A DNA stretch of 11,802 bases, taken from NCBI GenBank assembly GCA_900771065.1, contig CAAGMP010000302.1, positions 1 through 11,802 of the forward strand. Reading direction: 5' to 3'. Positions 6,241 to 11,802 of this stretch are shown here, in pieces (positions within the stretch are counted from its first letter, which is position 1; each line of letters starts with the position of its first letter). Source of the stretch: an uncultured Acinetobacter sp. (GTDB lineage Bacteria; Pseudomonadota; Gammaproteobacteria; Pseudomonadales; Moraxellaceae). Both the position numbers and the translations under genes were made by a program. The notes beneath the pieces are model-generated. The model was not told the DNA's origin. It searched no databases and saw only the letters and a list, made by a program, of their open reading frames with translations.

Positions 6241-7887
6241 TTAAGCAACCGCTTTGAGTTTTTGGCTGCTTGCTAGAGCGACATCAAACATTGAATTGAG
6301 TACAGGTTGTTTATTTTTTAAGTTTTCAATCCAAACTTCAGCACAGGCTAAAGAATCAAAGATATACAACAGTTCCTGTGGTGATAAACCTTGTTCAAGA
6401 TTTTGTTTTTCTTCAATAAATTTGGCTGTTAAACTTAAAGCCTGATAACCTGTTTCAACACCTAAAATGCGCATTGCACCTGAAATTTCACGTAATTTTA
6501 ACGCTGCAATTTCCAATGATGCCAAATCTTCTAAATTTTCTAAATGTTGGTTTAGCGCAATTTGCGCTGCCTCAATAGCAAGTTGAGATTCTTCTAATAA
6601 GCTTTTGTGCGCTTCATCTAAACGATCTAACGAAATATTAGTGTTATTGGTTGGCAATTGTAAACGCTTCGACGTATGTTGACGTTCCAACAAATCAACC
6701 GCATTGGTTGCTGCAAGCATGGTATTCATTAAATCTTTCACAAAATCTTCGGAAACAGATTCAGCAATATTAGCTAGTGCATTTGCTTGTTGTAATAATT
6801 CATGAGCCGCTTCATTTAAATTCAAAATATTTAAAATATTGGCTAATTCTTTAATTTTAGCTTGTAATTCAGCAACTTTTTCTGGCGATAAGTTTTGATA
6901 GCTATATTCAATTTCACGGCGTAAAGTTGTCATTTCTTCACTGAGTAAATGACTGACTGTGACCATTGTATTGTGATCTGGACTTAACAATTGACGATTT
7001 AAAACGTGTAATTGCGTATCTGTTAAAATGGTGTCTTTAATTTCTAAAATATGACGTAAATTTTGTGAAAATTCATTTTCATGGCAAATGCATAATGCTA
7101 AAACATTTGCTAAATCGCCTCGCGTAACTTGATAATTTTTAGGGTCTTCTGCAAACAAATAAATATTATGTTCAATTTGGATTAAAGTGCGCAAACGTGG
7201 CTTATTAATAATAATTGAATCAATATGTTGGAACGCATAATGTACAAAATTCCAATATTGTTCAGTCAAGGTATTTTGTGCAAGATTTGCCAATTGTAAA
7301 CCAATCAAGTTAAAAGCAACTTGGTTTGGTGTTTTTTTCGGTTCTTGCAACAATTGACTTAAGGCAAACTTATATAGTTTATGAATAAAATGTGATTTTT
7401 CAACCGATTCTAACAGAGGAAAATCACAAGCAATCGGCTGTTCAGGCACAAATTTTTCTACATAGAAACTTTCATTGGTAATCGGTTTGTGCAAACGAAT
7501 TTCCAATGCATTAATTGTTTCAAGTAAAAATTGTGGAATGCGAATTTCACGTAAACAAATAAACTCAATATAACGGCGTAAAGTGTTGGTACTTTCGCTG
7601 AGCACCATAATATCTGCTTCGTCAATTTCGCTTGGTTTTATCATAATTTTGCGAATTAAATCGGAAGCATATTGTGTGATTTTTGATAAATAAGGCATAT
7701 CAATTAATGCCAAAACACGTGAACATTGTTCAAAATGAAGTAATGCGTCATCTAAACCAAAAGGAATGTTTTGATCTTCAACCAAGGCATTGACCGCAGA
7801 TTCAATTTGAGTAATTGAGTTATCTACTTCACTTTTTATGATTAATAATGCTGTTGGGTCAAAATGAATTGAGGTTTGGTAAGACAT
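6241..7887 (-). CDS. fimL: FimL-like type IV pilus / cAMP signalling protein
   Basis: This is a 548-residue, mostly helical cytoplasmic protein. P. aeruginosa FimL (about 560 residues) resembles the N-terminus of the ChpA histidine kinase and links the Chp system and FimV to adenylate cyclase activity and twitching. Features in line with that group are FEQCSRVLALIDMPYLSKI at residues 52-70 and the downstream helix RRYIEFICLREIRIPQFLLETINALEIRLHKPITNESF, a pattern I recall from the ChpA/FimL N-terminal domain. No HxxKG phosphotransfer motif is present, so it is not expected to accept phosphate, as reported for FimL. The start has AAGGAAAGG 7 bases upstream. It lies 111 bases downstream of rnhA-dnaQ on the same strand; fimL is also near rnhA-dnaQ and mltD in Pseudomonas. 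The alternative is a degenerate ChpA paralogue. Confidence 0.75.
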   Translation of the reverse strand: MSYQTSIHFDPTALLIIKSEVDNSITQIESAVNALVEDQNIPFGLDDALLHFEQCSRVLALIDMPYLSKITQYASDLIRKIMIKPSEIDEADIMVLSESTNTLRRYIEFICLREIRIPQFLLETINALEIRLHKPITNESFYVEKFVPEQPIACDFPLLESVEKSHFIHKLYKFALSQLLQEPKKTPNQVAFNLIGLQLANLAQNTLTEQYWNFVHYAFQHIDSIIINKPRLRTLIQIEHNIYLFAEDPKNYQVTRGDLANVLALCICHENEFSQNLRHILEIKDTILTDTQLHVLNRQLLSPDHNTMVTVSHLLSEEMTTLRREIEYSYQNLSPEKVAELQAKIKELANILNILNLNEAAHELLQQANALANIAESVSEDFVKDLMNTMLAATNAVDLLERQHTSKRLQLPTNNTNISLDRLDEAHKSLLEESQLAIEAAQIALNQHLENLEDLASLEIAALKLREISGAMRILGVETGYQALSLTAKFIEEKQNLEQGLSPQELLYIFDSLACAEVWIENLKNKQPVLNSMFDVALASSQKLKAVA

Positions 7888-7921
7888 TGATCTGCCCTTT
7901 CCTTGTTCTAACTGTATGAAG

Positions 7922-7940
7922 TTGGCTCAATTTGAGCCAA
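7922..7940. repeat. Near-perfect palindrome between rnhA-dnaQ and fimL
   Basis: TTGGCTCAATTTGAGCCAA has 9-base perfect arms around one central base and is much richer in GC than its surroundings. It lies in the fimL leader, 34 bases upstream of the fimL start on the minus strand. No T-run follows on either strand, so an operator or an mRNA hairpin is more likely than an intrinsic terminator. Confidence 0.6.
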
Positions 7941-7955
7941 AACTATTTAAGGATT

Positions 7956-7961
7956 ACTATA
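7956..7961 (-). promoter_or_regulatory. Possible -10 box for fimL
   Basis: On the minus strand TATAGT (5 of 6 to TATAAT) would start transcription just before the 7922-7940 palindrome. No convincing -35 hexamer is present at 16-18 bases, so activator dependence or a false match are both possible. fimL may instead be read through from rnhA-dnaQ. Confidence 0.25.
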
Positions 7962-7998
7962 ACTGAACTATGACGAATTAACACTTCAGAAATAAATT

Positions 7999-9240
7999 TT
8001 ATTTTGCAAAAATGCAAGCATGACCATACTTTTCTTGATATTTTTTGACCCAATTCTCATGTTGTTGCAATTCTTCTGTTGAAGGATAAATAATCGGTAA
8101 ATCAAAATCAATTTCAGTGCTTAAACGGGTTTGTTCTGTTGTTTCAGATGTGGAAAGGGCATCCATATCAAATGAAACTTGTCCACCTGTCATTGCCAAA
8201 TAAACGTCAGCTAAAATTTCGGCATCAAGTAAAGCACCGTGGAAAGTACGATCCCTTTCGATAATTTCATAACGTTTAACTAAGGCATCTAAGGAATTTT
8301 TTTGTCCCGGATGTTTACTTTTTGCCATCACTAAGGTGTCGGTGACTTCGCAAACTGCCGATAATTTGCCTAAACCTGCACGTTCAAACTCCATATTTAA
8401 GAAGTTCATATCGAAGGTTGCATTATGTGCAATAATTTCTGCACCTTTTAAATATTCAAATAAAACAGGGGCGATTTCGGCAAATTTAGGTTTATCTTTT
8501 AAAAAATCATCGCTAATACCATGAATATTTTCAGATTCACCCACCAATTTTTCTGGATTAATATAAATGTGAATCGAACTGCCTGTGAGTTTACGATTAA
8601 TCATTTCAATTGCACCGACTTCAATAATACGGTCGCCATCTTGAAAATAAAAACCTGTGGTTTCAGTATCTAAAATCAGTTGGCGTGGACCATGTAATTC
8701 AATTTGTGCAGGTGTAATTTTAATTTCAGGATGCAGCAGATCCTCCTCCTCAATTTCTTCTGCTTCATCTAAACCAAACGGGTCGTGAATCAGCCAATCG
8801 TCAGCTTTAATTTTTTTTTTCGCAGTTTGATCTGCGCCTAAATTTGCTAGTTGATCTGCCATTTCATTGCCCTCATGTCCTGCATGACCTTTAATCCAAT
8901 GCCATTCAATCTCACGATTTTGACAAACTTGATCGAGTTTTTGCCATAAATCAGGATTTTTAACATTTTTCCAATCTTTACGTTTCCAATTTTCAATCCA
9001 TTCTGTGATTCCACGTTTCACATAAGTTGAATCAGTCCAAATAATCAATTTGGCATCGTGTGGACAAAATACAATGCCTTCAATTGCTGCGGTTAATTCC
9101 ATTCGATTATTTGTGGTATTGTCTTCACCACCACACAATTTATGCTTTTGATTTTCGGTAATAATATAAGCACCCCAACCGCCTAAACCCGGATTGCCAC
9201 GACAAGCACCATCAACGTAAAGCGTAATTGTTTGTGTCAT
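7999..9240 (-). CDS. rnhA-dnaQ: RNase HI – DNA polymerase III epsilon (DnaQ) fusion protein
   Basis: This 413-residue fusion joins two enzymes. Residues 1-140 are RNase HI, which cleaves RNA in RNA:DNA hybrids: YVDGACRGNPG (D10), RMELTAAIEG (E48), WTDSTYV (D70), GHAGHEGNEMADQLA (H122, D129), so the active site is complete. Residues 141-186 are a Lys- then Glu/Asp-rich linker. Residues 187-350 are the DEDDh proofreading exonuclease: ILDTETTG (D191, E193), AHNATFDMNFLNMEF (D277), HGALLDAEILADVYL (H334, D339). TGGQVSFDM (from 351) matches the epsilon clamp-binding region, and the C-terminal end ENWVKKYQEKYGHACIFAK resembles the E. coli tail that binds the polymerase alpha subunit. The start at 9240 fits the RNase HI N-terminus and has GGAAGG 7 bases upstream; the 33-codon extension lacks support. 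In E. coli the two genes are separate and divergent. The linker contains an A10 run (see other entries). Confidence 0.93.
   Translation of the reverse strand: MTQTITLYVDGACRGNPGLGGWGAYIITENQKHKLCGGEDNTTNNRMELTAAIEGIVFCPHDAKLIIWTDSTYVKRGITEWIENWKRKDWKNVKNPDLWQKLDQVCQNREIEWHWIKGHAGHEGNEMADQLANLGADQTAKKKIKADDWLIHDPFGLDEAEEIEEEDLLHPEIKITPAQIELHGPRQLILDTETTGFYFQDGDRIIEVGAIEMINRKLTGSSIHIYINPEKLVGESENIHGISDDFLKDKPKFAEIAPVLFEYLKGAEIIAHNATFDMNFLNMEFERAGLGKLSAVCEVTDTLVMAKSKHPGQKNSLDALVKRYEIIERDRTFHGALLDAEILADVYLAMTGGQVSFDMDALSTSETTEQTRLSTEIDFDLPIIYPSTEELQQHENWVKKYQEKYGHACIFAK
8734..8751 (-). promoter_or_regulatory. Shine-Dalgarno-like AGGAGGAGGA before the DnaQ domain
   Basis: Minus-strand AGGAGGAGGA (8741-8750) comes from three consecutive GAG codons (E164-E166) in a gene that otherwise prefers GAA, followed by two rare-looking CTG codons (L168, L169). 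A ribosome binding here would sit 5-8 bases before either CTG, and starting there would give a DnaQ of about 245 residues. There is no ATG, GTG or TTG at that spacing, so internal initiation is speculative. Confidence 0.3.
8811..8820 (-). repeat. A10 slippery homopolymer at the RNase HI / DnaQ junction
   Basis: Ten consecutive T on the plus strand read as A10 in the coding strand (codons K141-K143 and the first base of I144). It is the longest mononucleotide run in the window and lies exactly between the two domains. With one extra A, or a -1 ribosomal slip, the frame reads K-K-K-N then TAA at 8807-8809. With one A fewer, or a +1 slip, it reads K-K-K-L-K-L-T-I-G then TGA. Both yield a complete RNase HI domain alone. 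Confidence 0.7.
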
Positions 9241-9266
9241 AGACAGACCTTCCAAAAGTCGAAAAA

Positions 9267-9286
9267 TGCGATTATTGTATATCGCA
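9267..9286. repeat. Dyad TGCGAT-N8-ATCGCA upstream of rnhA-dnaQ
   Basis: Perfect 6-base arms (9267-9272 and 9281-9286) flank an 8-base AT-rich centre, 27 bases upstream of the rnhA-dnaQ start. It would overlap a minus-strand -10-like TACAAT (9274-9279), so it may be an operator. There is no direct evidence of a regulator. Confidence 0.3.
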
Positions 9287-9367
9287 ATGTCAAGCTTGCA
9301 TGATTTTATTCTGCATTTTTTTTGAATTTCTTGTAACATTTAAAAAAATGAGCAAAAAATGAATCGC

Positions 9368-9399
9368 TTGTTTGAACCTCACCTTAGATGATAATCTAA
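9368..9399 (+). promoter_or_regulatory. Candidate mltD promoter with dyad over the -10 box
   Basis: TTGTTT (9368-9373, 3 of 6) and GATAAT (9390-9395, 5 of 6) are spaced by 16 bases. The -10 box lies inside the perfect dyad TTAGATGATAATCTAA (9384-9399), which could be an operator. The mltD start is about 40 bases downstream of the dyad. Confidence 0.4.
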
Positions 9400-9438
9400 A
9401 GCGTAAACAATAATTTATACGAGTTGTTTGGATTTCTT

Positions 9439-11802
9439 ATGTATAAACCAACCACAAGCGTGTGGCGCCCGACATTACCTGCATTTTTTAAATTTACAGT
9501 GCTTGGCACAGCGCTGATTAGTTTGGGGGCAATGGTAGGTTGTTCTTCTACACCAACAGGAAAACAAGGAAATTCAACACAGTCCGTAGGTTATTTAAGT
9601 GCCGATGATGCTTCTTTAGAAGATTTACTTTCTGCAACTGAAATGCGCGCGGTTGAAGGAGATCGTTTACTGATTTTAAAACACGGTGATGTTTGGAAGC
9701 GTATGCGTGTCGGTTTTAAAATGGATAGTCAGCCCAATAATGCACGTATTGCAGCGCAACGCGCATGGTTTACTTCTCGTCAGCCGTATATTGATCGTTT
9801 GAGTGCGCGCGCATCACGTTATTTATATCACACAGTGAAAGAAGCAGAACGTCGCGGTATGCCAACTGAATTGGCACTATTACCGATTATTGAAAGTTCA
9901 TACGATCCTGCGGCAACCAGTAGTGCAGCCGCAGCAGGTTTGTGGCAGTTCATTCCAAGTACAGGTAAAATTTACGGTTTAAAACAAAATTCACTGTATG
10001 ATGGTCGTCGTGATGTTGTAGAGTCAACGCGCGCTGCCTATGAATTTTTAGGTGGTTTATATAATCAGTTTGGTTCTTGGGAATTGGCATTGGCAGCTTA
10101 CAATGCGGGTCCAGGGCGAATTGAGCAAGCTATTAATCGTAATAAAGCTTTAGGTTTGCCAACCGATTATTGGTCATTGAAATTACCTGAAGAAACCATG
10201 AATTATGTACCGCGTTTTCTTGCTGTAGTGCAAATTATCAATAATCCACAAGCTTATGGTGTTTCTTTGCCGCCAATTGCCAACCGTCCGCATTTTAGAG
10301 AGATTACCGTTGCAGCAGGGACAAGTTTAAATGATATTTCGTCAATTACAGGTTTAAGTCGAGCTGAATTATATGCTCTTAATCCGGGGCATCGTGGTGA
10401 TCGTATTGATACTGAAAGTGCAAAACGAATTTTAATTCCTGCCGATTTAAGCCCAACGATAGATCAGCGTTTAATTCAATTGTCGGGAACTTCTTCAGAT
10501 GCTTTATTTGCGGCAACAAATAAACCGCCTTTACCAAGTGTTGAATCACAAGTCACTTTGCGTCCATTGCAAACTGAACCACCTGCTTTAATCACAGCAT
10601 CCGCTACACCGAAAGCCAGTGCGCCAGTTCAAACAACCATAACGCCAACCGTAAAAACGAATACACCACAAGGTGCAACCGCATTGGCAAATTTTGCAGC
10701 GAATGCCGATATTCCAAGTGCGCCACGTATTCCTGTTGCGGTGAATACAACATCAACAGTTAAACCAATTTCAACTGAACCACCAATTACTGATGCAGAA
10801 CGTCAACAAATTTTAGCAGCTTTAAAAATCGAAGAAAATGCAACTCAAAAAGTTCAAGATGTATTAAAACCTGTGGCAACAGAAGCTGAACAGGCTGCCG
10901 TAATTGCAGAATTGAAACAAATTGCGCCTGAAGGTACGCAAATTGTTGATCCACAAGAAGGTAAGATTAAACTAACAGCTTTACAAACCAGTTTATCTGT
11001 TGCAGAAAATCAAGGTAAAGAAGTAACTAAAAACTTCTCTTATCCAAAATCGGTTGCAGAAAATACAAAATCAGATTCTGAAGAAGCTCGTTTAAATTCG
11101 GGTAAAAATTATACGAAAACAGATTCGGAAATTATTATCAGTGCACCTAAAGGCAAACGCAGTACTTATGTTGTTGCTTCGGGAGACACTTTAGCCACCA
11201 TTGCAGTTAAAAATGGTGTGAATTGGCGTGATGTTGCCAAATGGAATCAAATTGACCCAGAAGCGACATTATATGCGGGAACGGTGATTTATTTATACGA
11301 TGCTAAACCGCAAGTGAATAATACACCTGAAAAAACGCCAGATCGTTATGTAGTGCAAGCAAATGATACTTTGTCAGGTGTGGCAACGCGTTTTGGCTTA
11401 TCGTTAAAACAACTCGCAGAATATAATGATTTAGCTTTAAATGATCATATTCAAGTAGGGCAAGCGTTAGTTTTAAAGCAGTCAGAAAAGCCTAAAAAAG
11501 CGAAAGTTACACCACCTGTGCCTGAAGTAAAAAAAATCGCTACAGTGTCATACGTAGTTAAACGTGGAGATACATTAGCAAGTTTGGCAAAACAAGCTAA
11601 AATGACAACATCTGAGCTTGCCGATTTAAACCAAATTTCAGTTAAACGCGGTTTAACCGTTGGTCAAACCATTGAAATTCCTGAAGCAACGTTTGCCTTA
11701 GTCCCGACTACACATAAAGTTAAATCAGGTGAAACTTTATCTGGTGTTGCAGCTAAATATTATTTACAAGTCAATTATTTAGCTGAATTAAATGGTTTAA
11801 AT
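9439..11802 (+). CDS. mltD: Membrane-bound lytic murein transglycosylase D, multi-LysM (3' end outside window)
   Basis: The frame is open to the window edge (788 codons, no stop). The product is an envelope lipoprotein that cleaves the MurNAc-GlcNAc bond of peptidoglycan with 1,6-anhydro product formation. The signal peptide ends in MVGC-SS (Cys35; Met at -3 is a tolerated but unusual lipobox residue). The family 1 SLT domain spans about residues 120-250: IIESSYDP with catalytic Glu152, AAAAGLWQFIPSTGKIYGL, ALAAYNAGPGRIEQAI and MNYVPRFLAVVQI. A degenerate LysM follows at about 285-337, then a long Thr/Pro/Ala-rich linker to about 575. LysM repeats lie at 577-620, 637-680 and 705-748, and one from 759 is cut by the edge. 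E. coli MltD has 452 residues and two LysM, so this protein is at least 1.7 times longer. GGA at 9430-9432 gives a modest ribosome binding site. It is divergent from rnhA-dnaQ. Confidence 0.93.
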   Translation, partial: MYKPTTSVWRPTLPAFFKFTVLGTALISLGAMVGCSSTPTGKQGNSTQSVGYLSADDASLEDLLSATEMRAVEGDRLLILKHGDVWKRMRVGFKMDSQPNNARIAAQRAWFTSRQPYIDRLSARASRYLYHTVKEAERRGMPTELALLPIIESSYDPAATSSAAAAGLWQFIPSTGKIYGLKQNSLYDGRRDVVESTRAAYEFLGGLYNQFGSWELALAAYNAGPGRIEQAINRNKALGLPTDYWSLKLPEETMNYVPRFLAVVQIINNPQAYGVSLPPIANRPHFREITVAAGTSLNDISSITGLSRAELYALNPGHRGDRIDTESAKRILIPADLSPTIDQRLIQLSGTSSDALFAATNKPPLPSVESQVTLRPLQTEPPALITASATPKASAPVQTTITPTVKTNTPQGATALANFAANADIPSAPRIPVAVNTTSTVKPISTEPPITDAERQQILAALKIEENATQKVQDVLKPVATEAEQAAVIAELKQIAPEGTQIVDPQEGKIKLTALQTSLSVAENQGKEVTKNFSYPKSVAENTKSDSEEARLNSGKNYTKTDSEIIISAPKGKRSTYVVASGDTLATIAVKNGVNWRDVAKWNQIDPEATLYAGTVIYLYDAKPQVNNTPEKTPDRYVVQANDTLSGVATRFGLSLKQLAEYNDLALNDHIQVGQALVLKQSEKPKKAKVTPPVPEVKKIATVSYVVKRGDTLASLAKQAKMTTSELADLNQISVKRGLTVGQTIEIPEATFALVPTTHKVKSGETLSGVAAKYYLQVNYLAELNGLN

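Noticed and set aside
6241..7887. Phosphotransfer (Hpt) domain in the FimL-like protein
   Set aside because: No HxxKG motif is found anywhere. The nearest His in a helical context (AAHELLQQ) lacks the following Lys-Gly.
9288..9293. Perfect TTGACA on the minus strand as the rnhA-dnaQ -35 box
   Set aside because: The only good -10 match (TACAAT, 9274-9279) is 8 bases away, far too close, and nothing acceptable lies at 16-18 bases. It may still be part of a promoter that cannot be resolved by eye.
9241..9339. N-terminal extension of the RNase HI fusion by 33 residues
   Set aside because: RNase HI places the catalytic Asp at about residue 10, matched by the start at 9240 with GGAAGG upstream. 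The extension is Lys/Ile-rich intergenic-type sequence.
1..11802. Mobile elements, CRISPR arrays, tRNA/rRNA genes, toxin-antitoxin or defence systems
   Set aside because: No transposase or integrase motifs, terminal repeats, direct-repeat arrays, tRNA-like cloverleafs or recognisable defence proteins were seen. Codon bias is uniform across the window.

Overview
This window is an AT-rich, densely packed chromosomal segment of a gammaproteobacterium. Its best fit is Acinetobacter or a close member of the Moraxellaceae. The evidence is the strong TTA/GAA/AAA codon bias, an RNase HI–DnaQ fusion gene that I recall from Acinetobacter, a FimL-type pilus signalling protein beside it, and a very long LysM-rich MltD. 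The assignment comes from gene content and remembered family sequences, not from a search. I see no mobile elements, tRNA or rRNA genes, CRISPR arrays or signs of recent transfer. This is core genome.

Layout. (1) Positions 1–2885, plus strand: the 3' end of pepP, then ubiH and ubiI. The two ubiquinone hydroxylases are packed with almost no spacing, the same order as the E. coli pepP-ubiH-ubiI operon. (2) 3012–3266: a small, very acidic GTG-started gene that resembles the RNA-polymerase-binding regulator SutA, closed by a clear intrinsic terminator. (3) 3303–4139, minus strand: rsmI (16S rRNA C1402 ribose methylase). It diverges from a plus-strand cluster of yraN, dolP (double-BON lipoprotein) and an alpha/beta hydrolase (4242–6209). 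This is a compact version of the enterobacterial rsmI/lpoA-yraN-diaA-dolP locus, with lpoA and diaA absent and a hydrolase added. (4) 6241–7887, minus: fimL, ending in a strong terminator. (5) 7999–9240, minus: rnhA–dnaQ encoded as one 413-residue fusion. (6) 9439–end, plus and divergent: mltD, a lipoprotein lytic transglycosylase with a degenerate LysM plus at least four C-terminal LysM repeats, cut by the window edge.

Functional themes are quinone biosynthesis, envelope maintenance (DolP, MltD), translation fidelity (RsmI), replication and R-loop processing (RnhA–DnaQ), and twitching/cAMP signalling (FimL).

The most interesting signal is inside the rnhA–dnaQ fusion. An uninterrupted run of ten A residues (8811–8820, coding on the minus strand) sits exactly between the RNase H and exonuclease domains. 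Gaining one A, or a -1 ribosomal slip, meets a stop after one codon (TAA at 8807–8809). Losing one A, or a +1 slip, meets a stop after six codons. Either slip would release a free RNase HI of about 144–149 residues, close to the 155 of E. coli. About 60 bases downstream is a Shine-Dalgarno-like AGGAGGAGGA, made by locally unusual GAG codons, placed where reinitiation would give a DnaQ of about 245 residues (E. coli 243). This suggests a slippage-controlled split of a fused gene, a hypothesis that can be tested directly.
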